Positions 8,084 through 18,434 of a stretch of 38,587 nucleotides of DNA are shown one piece after another. The notes below the pieces were generated by a model. The model saw only the letters and a list, made by a program, of their open reading frames with translations. It was not told the DNA's origin and did not search any database. A program made the translations under genes and the position numbers. Source of the stretch: Gemmatimonas sp. (GTDB lineage Bacteria; Gemmatimonadota; Gemmatimonadetes; Gemmatimonadales; Gemmatimonadaceae); contig JAABRT010000002.1 in NCBI GenBank assembly GCA_011390805.1, forward strand, positions 124,547 to 163,133, in the 5' to 3' direction. The stretch's first letter is position 1. Each line of letters opens with the position of its first letter.

Positions 8084-8740
8084 ATGCGTGTTTCTTTTGT
8101 CGAATCCCCAAGGGTCCGACCCACGGTGCAACGTCAGCTTGTGGTGATCGCCGTGCTGGCGCTGGGAATTGCCTTGAGCGCTTGCTCGGCCGGCAACGGA
8201 GATCTTGATGCGGCGCTCAAGTCGGATCTGGCAATGGCGGCCTCGGCGCCCGGCATGCGATCGGGGTACGTAGGGCCGGCCGAGCTCGGCTACCCTCAAG
8301 GCTACGCACCACCGGGCTACCAAGGCGCGTACGGCCAGTCGCCGTACGGTTACCCCTCGCCGTATCCGCAGGGTGGCTATCCGGCGCCGCAAGCCGGTTA
8401 TCCATCGCCGTACCCGCCGCAGTATCCGCCGCAGCCGTACGGATACCCGCAGCCCGTGGTGCAGCAGGCGCCCGCCCCGGCACGCGCACCCCAGCAAACG
8501 ATTTACCGTGCCCCCTCACAGGGCTCAGGTACGGTGTACGGTGGTTCGGGCAGTGGGGCAGCCAAGGAGTCCAATACACAGCGTGGAGCCATCATCGGGG
8601 CCGCGTCGGGAGCTGCGGTAGGCATTGCGACCAGTCGCGACAAGGTGAAGGGCGGTGCAGTGGGCGCCATCACGGGCGCCGTGCTTGGCGGTGTGGTGGG
8701 TTCACAGATCTACACATCCCCGCGCCCGCGTCGTAACTGA
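8084..8740 (+). CDS. Glycine-zipper lipoprotein with Pro/Gly/Tyr-rich repeats
   Basis: A 218-residue predicted lipoprotein. The hydrophobic segment LVVIAVLALGIALSAC ends in a lipobox (LSAC, Cys34). Residues ~65-130 are a low-complexity region built from YP, GY, PSPYP and YPPQ units, flexible and probably extended. The C-terminus is a glycine-zipper pair: RGAIIGAASGAAVGIATS and GGAVGAITGAVLGGVVGSQI, the YMGG/Rick_17kDa-like pattern that inserts in or packs against membranes. Such proteins sit in the outer membrane or periplasm and often belong to envelope-stress regulons; the exact role here is unknown. The start is set by GGAGGT 5 bp upstream. A sigma-54-like promoter lies ~60-80 bp upstream and a hairpin follows the stop. 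Confidence 0.75.
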   Translation: MRVSFVESPRVRPTVQRQLVVIAVLALGIALSACSAGNGDLDAALKSDLAMAASAPGMRSGYVGPAELGYPQGYAPPGYQGAYGQSPYGYPSPYPQGGYPAPQAGYPSPYPPQYPPQPYGYPQPVVQQAPAPARAPQQTIYRAPSQGSGTVYGGSGSGAAKESNTQRGAIIGAASGAAVGIATSRDKVKGGAVGAITGAVLGGVVGSQIYTSPRPRRN

Positions 8741-8746
8741 CCAACG

Positions 8747-8774
8747 CTCCGGCGGCGACTATTGGCCGCCGGAG
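8747..8774. terminator. Bidirectional hairpin at convergent gene ends
   Basis: A perfect 10-bp stem (CTCCGGCGGC / GCCGCCGGAG) with an 8-nt loop lies 6 bp after the lipoprotein stop. It spans the stop codon and last codons of the convergent prolyl oligopeptidase. No U-tract follows on either strand, so it is a probable but not classic terminator. Confidence 0.5.
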
Positions 8775-10858
8775 AGCTTGCGCTGCAGAAAGGTGTATGC
8801 GAGGGCCTGCATGTACGCCGACTGCGCATTGTCGGCCGCGCCACCGTGGCCGCCTTCAATGTTTTCGTAGTAGGTCACATCGTGCCCGAACTCCAGCATG
8901 CGAGCCATCATTTTCCGTGCATGGCCCGGGTGTACGCGATCGTCACGTGTGGAGGTAGTGAAGAGCACGGGCGGGTACCGCACATCGGGCTTCACGTTGT
9001 GGTACGGCGAGTAGCGCTGCAGAAACTCCCAGTCGCTCGTGTCGGGGTTGCCATACTCGGCCATCCACGACGCACCGGCGAGCAGCAGATGATAGCGTTT
9101 CATATCGAGCAACGGCACCTGACACACTACGGCACCAAACAGCTCGGGGTACATGACCATCATGTTGCCCACCAGCAGCCCCCCGTTGCTACCGCCCTGC
9201 ATGCCCAGGTGATCGGGTGAGGTAACACCGCGTGCGATCAGGTCGCGGGCAACCGCCGCGAAATCTTCGTAGGCTTTGTGCCGGTTGGCTTTGAGCGCCG
9301 CCTGATGCCAGCGCGGGCCGTACTCGCCACCGCCACGAATGTTGGCTACCACGTACACGCCCCCATTCACGAGCCAGCCGCGTCCAACGCCCGGACTGTA
9401 GCCCGGTGTGAGTGAAATCTCGAACCCGCCGTATCCGTACAGCAACGTCGGTTGCTTTCCGTTTCGTGGCATGGCTTCGCGTGAGACCATGAAATACGGT
9501 ACGCGTGTCCCGTCTTCGGAGACGGCGAAGTGTTGCTCCGTGTGCAGCCCTGCGGCATCAAAGAACTCCGGCGTCTGCTTGAGCTGCCGGGGTTCGTCTC
9601 CAATCTCTCCCAGCGACAGGCTGGTTGGTGTGGTGTAGTCGGTGGCGATCAGGAAATACTGGTTGGACTCATGCTCGTCTACGGCGCTGGCGCTTACTGT
9701 GCCAATAGCTGGTGCGCCCTGAAGCGGCTCACGTGTCCACTCTGCAGCATTTGTGTGTGCTGCGGGGGGCGTCAACACGAAGAGCTTGTTTTTGACGTCT
9801 TCAAGCACATTCACCATGAGGTGATCACGCGTCCAGCTGTAACCGGCCAGTGACGAAGTCTCGGTAGGTGCAAACAGCACGGTGAATTGCCGGACACCGC
9901 GCATGAAGGCATCAAGCGCAATGGCGATCAGAGCGCCGGCCGGATATAGCACGTCTGAAGGCGACCAGGCGCTGCGCAGTTCAAGCAGCAGCCAATCCCG
10001 GTGCACTGATTTTTCTGCGTCGTTGGGCACGTCCAGTTTTGTGAGTGTTCCGGCGGTGTCGCGCAGGTACAGCTCATCGTTGTAAAACGCCAGCGTGCGG
10101 CTTACAAAATCGCGCTCAAAGCCCGGCGTGTGATCGTGAAATGCGGCGATGTACATATCATCATCACGTCCTTCGTACACGACAGTCGCGTCGTCAATGC
10201 TGGTTCCCCGCTTCCACTCACGAACGGTGCGTGGATAGCCGGAGTGCGTCATGCTGCCCGGGCCGAAGTCCGTGTAGGCATATACCGTATCGGCGTCTTT
10301 CCAACCGAGCGCGCCTTTGGATTCAGACCGTACAAAACCATTCTCCACGAACACCTTCCCAACCAGATCAAACTCACGTGTGATCGTGGCGTCAGCCCCT
10401 CCCCGTGACAGCGCAATCAGGCACTGCGTGTAGTCGGGTAGCAGGCACACGGCGCCGCCCCACACCCAGTTCACGCCTTCACGCTGACCGAGTGCGTCGA
10501 GATCAAGTACGGTGTCCCACGTGGGATTGGGGTTCTGGTACTCTGACAACGTGGTGCGCCGCCAGATGCCGCGCGGATTCTTCCCGTCCCGCCAGAAGTT
10601 GTAATAGTGCGGTCCGAGTTTCTGCACGTACGGGATGCGCGCATCCGAGTCGAGTACCGCGAGCAGATCGGCACGAAGTGCTTCAAAGTCTGACGCGCTT
10701 TCGAGCGTGGCCTTGGCGTTTGCATTTTGCGCGCGCACCCAGTTGAGGGCGCGCTCGTCTTCGACGGCTTCAAGCCACAGATACTGATCTTCCGGCACGT
10801 GCAGACCTTGTTGGGGGGCAGCTTGCGCAACGCATACCGGCGCACACAGCAACAGCAC
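8759..10858 (-). CDS. Prolyl oligopeptidase family serine peptidase (S9A)
   Basis: A 699-residue enzyme with an N-terminal seven-bladed propeller and a C-terminal alpha/beta-hydrolase domain that cleaves peptides after Pro. It begins with the S9A hallmark DQYLWLEAVEDERALNWVRA. The hydrolase part shows LLYGYGGFEISLTPGYS, Ser~557 in MQGGSNGGLLVGNM, an Asp near 638 in STRDDRVHPGHARKM and His~671 in IEGGHGGAADN, so the triad is complete. The only usable start in the open frame is the GTG at 10858. The codons just upstream read MLHRLVA, then TGA, then PAV and the LLLCAP hydrophobic core with cleavage near AQAAP, as if a normal signal peptide had been interrupted by a stop. Export may therefore be impaired, or the base may be an error. 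Confidence 0.9.
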   Translation of the reverse strand: MLLLCAPVCVAQAAPQQGLHVPEDQYLWLEAVEDERALNWVRAQNANAKATLESASDFEALRADLLAVLDSDARIPYVQKLGPHYYNFWRDGKNPRGIWRRTTLSEYQNPNPTWDTVLDLDALGQREGVNWVWGGAVCLLPDYTQCLIALSRGGADATITREFDLVGKVFVENGFVRSESKGALGWKDADTVYAYTDFGPGSMTHSGYPRTVREWKRGTSIDDATVVYEGRDDDMYIAAFHDHTPGFERDFVSRTLAFYNDELYLRDTAGTLTKLDVPNDAEKSVHRDWLLLELRSAWSPSDVLYPAGALIAIALDAFMRGVRQFTVLFAPTETSSLAGYSWTRDHLMVNVLEDVKNKLFVLTPPAAHTNAAEWTREPLQGAPAIGTVSASAVDEHESNQYFLIATDYTTPTSLSLGEIGDEPRQLKQTPEFFDAAGLHTEQHFAVSEDGTRVPYFMVSREAMPRNGKQPTLLYGYGGFEISLTPGYSPGVGRGWLVNGGVYVVANIRGGGEYGPRWHQAALKANRHKAYEDFAAVARDLIARGVTSPDHLGMQGGSNGGLLVGNMMVMYPELFGAVVCQVPLLDMKRYHLLLAGASWMAEYGNPDTSDWEFLQRYSPYHNVKPDVRYPPVLFTTSTRDDRVHPGHARKMMARMLEFGHDVTYYENIEGGHGGAADNAQSAYMQALAYTFLQRKLSGGQ

Positions 10859-10976
10859 CGCTGGTCAGGCAACCAGACGGTGCAGCATGCCGCCAAACGA
10901 GCAACTTTCCCACACGTGTGTATCGAGTGACGAGCCGTGGTAGCATGTTGTCCTGCGGAACAGACCACCGGAAGGG

Positions 10977-11002
10977 GGCCGGGCAGTTCTCACTGCCCGG
11001 CC
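10977..11002. terminator. Hairpin terminator candidate after the PEP-CTERM gene
   Basis: A perfect 10-bp GC-rich stem (GGCCGGGCAG / CTGCCCGGCC) with a 6-nt loop lies 26 bp downstream of the stop of the minus-strand PEP-CTERM gene. There is no clear U-tract. It probably separates that gene from the prolyl oligopeptidase. Confidence 0.5.
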
Positions 11003-11028
11003 TTACGCGACCTCGGCCGCCGCGCGCG

Positions 11029-11814
11029 TCAGCTCACGTTGTGTTTACGCCGGGCGATACCGGCCATGCCTGCAATGCCCGCCACCAGCAGCACAAAAGC
11101 TGAAGGCTCAGGCACCTGCATGGGAGCAACCAGGTACGTGACGTCATCCACGCCAACGTAATCGCCATTGTTCACGCCGATGATATTTCCGACATCGGTG
11201 ACATAGTGCCGGAAGGCAAAGCGACCTCGGGTTGGTGCCGCAAGTCCCGTGACCGTGACATCGAACGGCGTCCAATCGCGTGGATAGCCGTCGTCGGTAA
11301 GGGTGGGATTGATGACGAGCAACGGTTGGCCGCCAAAGTTGAACGCGCCCACTGACTCCGCTGTATTCCCTACGTCAACGCTCGCCGCACTGACGCTTAA
11401 ACGCACTTCAAGCCTGTCGGGAAAAACCGGCAACCCGGCAACCAGCGGCAAGGTACGGGTGGCGAAGCCGAAAACGGAGCCGTTCACGAGAGGCACTTCC
11501 GGCGTGAGCAACCAGTTGCTCAGGGTGAACGTACTGGCATCAGAATCATCAGTGTTGACACTGCTGAACGTCGAAGCGATGTACGCGCTGGGAGCACCAC
11601 TGTTCGCATCAAAAAACCCTTCGCTGTCCGTCAGCCCCTGAAACCAGCCGGGTATCCCCAACGGAGTGCTGTTGTCAGCGAATACCCAACCATCGCCAAC
11701 GAGATCATCAACATTCGAAAACCTCTCGCTGATTTGCCCCGCTGCTACCGACGGCAGTACAAGCGTCATTCCCAGCAGCAACAGCGAACACGCAGTCTTG
11801 GCAGTTCCGGTCAT
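11029..11814 (-). CDS. PEP-CTERM sorted choice-of-anchor J protein
   Basis: A 261-residue exported protein. An N-terminal signal peptide (TACSLLLLGMTLVLPSVAAG) is followed by a beta-rich domain with the choice-of-anchor J pattern: GIPGWFQGL, FFDANSGAPSAYIASTF, TLSNWLLTPEVPLVNGSVFG and YVGVDDVTYLV. The C-terminus is a textbook PEP-CTERM signal: VPEPSAFVLLVAGIAGM then a basic RRKHN tail. Proteins of this type are processed by an exosortase (EpsH) and are usually linked to extracellular polysaccharide or biofilm matrix. No exosortase lies in the window. The gene is flanked by dodecin upstream (42-bp gap) and a hairpin downstream. The domain's ligand is unknown. Confidence 0.88.
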   Translation of the reverse strand: MTGTAKTACSLLLLGMTLVLPSVAAGQISERFSNVDDLVGDGWVFADNSTPLGIPGWFQGLTDSEGFFDANSGAPSAYIASTFSSVNTDDSDASTFTLSNWLLTPEVPLVNGSVFGFATRTLPLVAGLPVFPDRLEVRLSVSAASVDVGNTAESVGAFNFGGQPLLVINPTLTDDGYPRDWTPFDVTVTGLAAPTRGRFAFRHYVTDVGNIIGVNNGDYVGVDDVTYLVAPMQVPEPSAFVLLVAGIAGMAGIARRKHNVS

Positions 11815-11856
11815 GGCGTTCTCCGCATCGCACCAATGAATGAGTAAGTGCGCTGG

Positions 11857-12060
11857 TCAGTCATTGAGCACAAAGGTGACTTTCATCAGCACGCGATATT
11901 CCACGATCTTCCCCTGCTCGATGACCAGCTTCTGATCCTTGATCCAGGCGCCCGTTACGTTCTTGAGCGTTTTGTCAGCACGCGCGATACCCGCAGTCAT
12001 TGCGTCGTCGAAACTTGTACTCGAGGACGATTGGATCTCGGTGATTTTTGCGACGGACAT
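11857..12060 (-). CDS. Dodecin family flavin-binding protein
   Basis: A 67-residue protein matching dodecins along its full length: MSVAKITEIQSSSSTSFDDA, then the helix AMTAGIARADKTLKNVTG, the flavin-stacking Trp in GAWIKDQKLVIEQGKI and the closing strand EYRVLMKVTFVL. Dodecins form hollow dodecamers that store or buffer FMN, riboflavin or FAD in the cytoplasm. GGAG about 9 bp before the ATG supports the start. A nested palindrome 44-81 bp upstream may control it. The gene is collinear with the PEP-CTERM gene (42-bp gap), but a functional link between them is not obvious. Confidence 0.93.
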   Translation of the reverse strand: MSVAKITEIQSSSSTSFDDAMTAGIARADKTLKNVTGAWIKDQKLVIEQGKIVEYRVLMKVTFVLND

Positions 12061-12103
12061 GGAGATAACTCCGATAAATGAGAAAAACAGAATTCACATG
12101 TGC

Positions 12104-12141
12104 ATGTGTACACGCGCGATGCAATCGCGCATGATACACAT
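12104..12141. promoter_or_regulatory. Nested palindrome upstream of dodecin (operator candidate)
   Basis: Outer arms ATGTGTA (12104-12110) and TACACAT (12135-12141) enclose inner arms GCGCGAT (12114-12120) and ATCGCGC (12124-12130) around GCA. All 14 arm pairs are perfect. There is no T-run and no coding gene ends nearby, so an operator for a dimeric or tetrameric regulator is more likely than a terminator. Confidence 0.45.
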
Positions 12142-12294
12142 ACAACAGATGCAATCATTCAACGAAACGCAAACTCATCCATATTCATTTGTGATGAGTA
12201 CGCTGGTGCACAAACCGCAGAGCTATCCCGTGAGGAAGCGTTTTTCCTGCCTCCTGCGGGATATTTGCCGGTGACTCAGTGCGACAACTCGTGC

Positions 12295-12322
12295 TTGACG
12301 CAGGCCAGTGCGCGAGTAGACT
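12295..12322 (+). promoter_or_regulatory. Sigma-70 promoter candidate for the GNAT gene
   Basis: TTGACG (-35), a 16-bp spacer and TAGACT (-10) match 5/6 and 4/6 of the consensus. They lie ~110 bp before the ATG at 12435. No experimental support. Confidence 0.3.
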
Positions 12323-12434
12323 CTCGCAAGCAGGCACTGCGGTAAGACAATGTGTGGGCTGTTGCGCCGCTTACGCCCGGATGCCGGAATCACCACTTTT
12401 CACCTTTCACTTCAGCGGAGCGACTGCGGTCCCT

Positions 12435-12977
12435 ATGAGTTACATCGTCAAGCCAGCCGCAGCGCGGCATCTGTCTGCACTGCCGGAGATTGAGCGCGCG
12501 GCAACGTCCGTGTTTTCGCGAGACGATCTGCCCAGCGCCGGCCAGTTGCAGCTCGTTTCCGACGAAGAGTTTGCGCGTGCGCAGGCGAACGATCGACTGT
12601 GGGTCGCGGTAGATGGTCAGGACAATCCGGTCGGCTTCCTGCTCGCCGAGATGCTCGACAACACGTTGCACATCACCGAAATGGATGTGCATCCGGACCA
12701 TGCACGACGAGGTTTAGGTGTGACACTTTTGCGACATGTCCTGCTCGAAGCGGAGCATCGCGGGCAGACTGCCGTCACGCTCACAACCTTTTCGCATCTG
12801 CCCTGGAACGCACCATTCTACGGACGCAACGGTTTTGCCGAGCTGCGTCCGGATGACTGTGGTCCTGAGTTACGCGCCCGTTTGGCCAATGAAGCGGAGC
12901 GTGGTTTGAACAACCGCGTGGCAATGCGTCGTCAGGTGCGCCGCGTAGAGCGCACGCGTCACTGGGGTGACGCGTAA
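12435..12977 (+). CDS. GNAT family N-acetyltransferase
   Basis: A 180-residue acetyl-CoA-dependent N-acyltransferase. The fold is visible from YIVKPAAARHLSALPEIERA (strand 1/helix 1) through DNPVGFLLAEM and LHITEMDVHPDHARRGLGVTL. RRGLG is the pyrophosphate-binding loop for CoA. The C-terminal core ends with VTLTTFSHLPWNAPFYGRNG, where the Tyr is the usual general acid, followed by a basic tail. The ATG at 12435 puts the GNAT core at the very N-terminus; longer upstream in-frame readings have no protein character. The acceptor substrate cannot be deduced. A NUDIX gene follows on the same strand after 44 bp. Confidence 0.88.
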   Translation: MSYIVKPAAARHLSALPEIERAATSVFSRDDLPSAGQLQLVSDEEFARAQANDRLWVAVDGQDNPVGFLLAEMLDNTLHITEMDVHPDHARRGLGVTLLRHVLLEAEHRGQTAVTLTTFSHLPWNAPFYGRNGFAELRPDDCGPELRARLANEAERGLNNRVAMRRQVRRVERTRHWGDA

Positions 12978-13021
12978 CACCGGAAGCGCGTAGCTGAGCA
13001 CACGCCGACTTCGCGCACGCT

Positions 13022-13450
13022 ATGAGCGAGGGGGCTCCTGAGAGCGCGCCAGCGCGCAGACCACGCGTCGGTGTGGGCGTGCTTGTGCTGCGCGAGGCGC
13101 ATGTATTGCTGGGACGCCGTCGCGGTGCACATGGCTCCGATACGTGGGCGCCTCCCGGCGGGCATCTGGAGTTCGGTGAATCGATTGAATCATGCGCCGT
13201 GCGTGAACTGGCTGAAGAAACCGGAATGCTGGCCCATGATGTCGCCAAAGGGCCATACATCAATACCGTGTTTGCCGCTGAAGCACTGCACTACATCACC
13301 ATCTTCGCGGTGGTGCGCGCTGCCACTGGTGAACCGGTGGTCCGTGAGCCTGACAAGTGCGTCGCGTGGCAATGGTTTGCCTGGGATAACCTGCCAACGC
13401 CGCTGTTTGCACCGCTGCAATCGTTGGTGGAAAGCGGGTTTGTGCCGTGA
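13022..13450 (+). CDS. NUDIX hydrolase (MutT/NUDT15-like)
   Basis: A 142-residue nucleoside-diphosphate-linked hydrolase. The full NUDIX box GX5EX7REUXEEXGU is present in two consecutive pieces, GGHLEFGESIESCAV and RELAEETGM, with the metal-binding REXXEE Glu pair intact. The leading segment RVGVGVLVLREAHVLLGRRR and the WAPPGGHLEFGES form are typical of the MutT/NUDT15-like group that cleans up (deoxy)nucleoside triphosphates. The exact substrate is not readable. The gene follows the GNAT gene by 44 bp and ends 9 bp before the convergent lipid kinase. Confidence 0.9.
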   Translation: MSEGAPESAPARRPRVGVGVLVLREAHVLLGRRRGAHGSDTWAPPGGHLEFGESIESCAVRELAEETGMLAHDVAKGPYINTVFAAEALHYITIFAVVRAATGEPVVREPDKCVAWQWFAWDNLPTPLFAPLQSLVESGFVP

Positions 13451-13459
13451 CCTGCCCGG

Positions 13460-14388
13460 TCAGGTGATCACGAGCAGGGCGCGAGGCAGTGAACGCACGG
13501 TCAGCGCGGTCTCCGTCGCGCGGTAAAGCTCTCCGTCGGCCTCGTACATGGGTGGTGTGTCACACGTGAGCCGTACTTCGGATTGTTGCACATGCAGCAC
13601 TTCCGGCGCGTGAATGTGAGCGCCCCACGGTGCCCGGCTGAACAAGATTGCGCGGCGCCAACTGCGCGTGTCACTGATGGCAACCAGATCCAGCAGGCCA
13701 TCGGCAAGTTGCGCGTCGGGCGCAATCCTGAACGCGCCACCAAACCACTGTCCGTTGGCCACCACAATCATGAGCCACTGTGTCGTGGCGGGCGGTCCGC
13801 TGCGCACACTGCTGTTCGTTGTGACGCCCGGATCCGCCAAGGGCTTGGTCGTTGACAGCTGCGCAGCCAATCCGCGGTAACGGAACAGCTGTCCCAGCGC
13901 CGTAACAGCGTACAGCAAATCTCCGCGCAGCCAGCGTGCGCGCGCCGTACGCTGCAACACGGCCACATCAAAACCAATGCCCACGGCGTTCACGAACACA
14001 CGTCCGTCTATTTCACCAACATCAATGCGTCGCGGGTTACGTGCGGCAACGCGCTCAGCCATGGCGGCATAGTCAAATACCGGAGCACCAAGCGACTTGG
14101 CCAGATCATTGCCTGTTCCTGCGCCAAGTATGGCCAGCGCGGTATTGGTGTGAATCAGCGACGACGCCACACGCGATACCGTTCCGTCTCCACCGAGTAC
14201 CACCAGTGTGTGCACGCCGTCACGCACGGCGTCGCTGGCCAACCGCGCTTCATCGCCTGCTGCACGTGTGGTCACCACATCAAACGGCCCGGCATGCGCG
14301 AGGGCATGTCGGGCCGCATCCAGACGGCGCAGCGCGCGACCGCGCCCCGCCGCTGGATTCACCAGCAATCGTACGCCTGCGTGTTGGC

Positions 14389-14392
<4 letters not shown>
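13460..14392 (-). CDS. Diacylglycerol/sphingosine kinase family lipid kinase (YegS/DgkB-like)
   Basis: A 310-residue soluble lipid kinase. It opens with VRLLVNPAAGRGRALRRLD, then the nucleotide-binding TLVVLGGDGTVSRVASSLI (GGDGT) and ALAILGAGTGNDLAKSLG (GTGNDLA), all diagnostic of the DAGK catalytic domain. The C-terminal beta-sandwich has FVNAVGIGFDVAVLQ, ANGQWFGGAFRIAPDAQLAD and YEADGELYR, which the family uses for lipid and metal binding. It probably phosphorylates diacylglycerol to phosphatidate. It starts at a GTG that overlaps the aconitase stop in a GTGA arrangement, so it is translated from the same mRNA although the functions are unrelated. Confidence 0.88.
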
Positions 14393-17163
<2,771 letters not shown>

Positions 17164-17305
17164 GAGGCACAGGAGTACGGCGCGCGGCACCCTTCGGGTG
17201 ACGAACGCGGCGTCTTGAGTGGAGCCACTCACCGCCCAGTCCGGGTTGTTACACCCGCGGTCGCGCTGAGGCTACCTGTAATGTGCCATGCTGCGCGGTC
17301 CGGTG

Positions 17306-18403
17306 CTATCCGGGCGAGGCTGCCCGCTCGGCCCTGGGGGTAACGCTGGCCCCTCGCGGCTCATCGTGAATGGCACCGGTGGGACACTGACGCACAAATG
17401 AGCCGTCGGCCGGACTCCACTCGAGCAGCGGTGATGTCACAAAGGCCTTGCCGCGTGCGTCCATGGCCATGATATGAGGCGCCAGGGCGACACACTGGCC
17501 GCACCCCACGCACGCTGCGTCGTCCACCCGGAGCGCCAACTGCCGGCGCGGATAAATGCCGCCGCGGGCGCTGAGCACTGTATCGAGATCGCGCAGACTC
17601 TCCCGCATGGCATCGTAGCCCAGCTGGATGAGCTGGGCCGTATGCTGAAAAGCAAACCAGGCGATATGGGAAACACGCGGCCGCACCAGCAGCATTGGGG
17701 GGCCATGCCACCGTTCGAGTGAACGTGACTGCATGGTATGCATCATGATCGTGGCCGCCCGCATGTATACGCTGGCGAAGCCCTGACTGCCGATGCCGGT
17801 GGCGTCGGGTACGTCGGCCATCCCCACGTCCACGGCAATCACCACGTCCATGCTTTGGGACGCAATGTTCACCGGCAGGTTGTTGGTGGTTCCACCGTCA
17901 ATGCACGGCCGCCCGTCTACCAGGCCGGGGGGAAAGAAGCCCGGCAAGGCGCACGAGGCGTACACGGCGTCGCGCACCGACACATCGCGAAGGCCCGGTG
18001 TTCCCCACACCACTTCGGTACCGCGCTCCACATCAACCGCCGCGACAATGAGCGGAGTGTGCAGCTCACTGAATGTGCCCTCGGGTACCACATGGTCGCA
18101 CAGCGCGCGCAACGGCGCCTCCATGTAAATGGACCGCGACTGCATACGGTCCATGAGCATACCCAGGTGGTTGATGCGGAAGAGATCTTTACGGCGAAGG
18201 CTCAGCGCGCGCTCCGCCATCGTCTCCACGTCCATGCCGCCCGCGGCAGCTGCCGCGATCAACGCGCCAATGCTCGAGCCGGCGTACAGCGTGGGTACAA
18301 CACCGCGCTCCGCCAGCGCGCGAAGCGCACCAATGTGAGCGAAGCCCTTGAGTGCGCCACCGCCCAGAACGAGCGCGATGCGAGGGGACGCGGAAGAAGT
18401 CAT
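17306..18403 (-). CDS. Patatin-like phospholipase fused to a C-terminal ferredoxin module
   Basis: A 365-residue two-domain protein. Residues 8-~275 are a patatin/RssA-type Ser-Asp hydrolase: GGGALKG (14-20, oxyanion hole), GSSIG with nucleophile Ser44, and DGG with catalytic Asp169. Residues ~288-348 form a mono-cluster ferredoxin: Cys298, Cys301 and Cys304 in CVGCGQCVALAPHI and Cys340 in CPTGAI, the arrangement of single-cluster 4Fe-4S ferredoxins. There is no signal peptide, so it is cytosolic or peripheral on the inner membrane. The ATG at 18403 puts the patatin core directly at the N-terminus. The frame is clean across the junction, so this is a true fusion and not two genes. The iron-sulfur cluster could sense redox state or dock a partner. 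The gene diverges from a two-component system with only 31 bp between the starts. Confidence 0.88.
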   Translation of the reverse strand: MTSSASPRIALVLGGGALKGFAHIGALRALAERGVVPTLYAGSSIGALIAAAAAGGMDVETMAERALSLRRKDLFRINHLGMLMDRMQSRSIYMEAPLRALCDHVVPEGTFSELHTPLIVAAVDVERGTEVVWGTPGLRDVSVRDAVYASCALPGFFPPGLVDGRPCIDGGTTNNLPVNIASQSMDVVIAVDVGMADVPDATGIGSQGFASVYMRAATIMMHTMQSRSLERWHGPPMLLVRPRVSHIAWFAFQHTAQLIQLGYDAMRESLRDLDTVLSARGGIYPRRQLALRVDDAACVGCGQCVALAPHIMAMDARGKAFVTSPLLEWSPADGSFVRQCPTGAIHDEPRGASVTPRAERAASPG

Positions 18404-18434
18404 GCAAGTGGCAAGCAAAGGCGTAGATTGCAGG

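Larger units (their letters stand above)
12061..12434. other. Intergenic region between dodecin and GNAT gene
   Basis: A 374-bp divergent region. The left 100 bp is AT-richer than its surroundings and holds the palindrome CACATGTG (12095-12102) and a larger nested dyad (12104-12141). Further right, TTGACG (12295-12300) and TAGACT (12317-12322), 16 bp apart, form a fair sigma-70 promoter for the GNAT gene. No small gene with a convincing ribosome site is seen. Confidence 0.5.

Noticed and set aside
10865..10867. Selenocysteine at the in-frame TGA of the oligopeptidase
   Set aside because: It falls in a signal peptide, not an active site, and no SECIS-like hairpin is evident just downstream.
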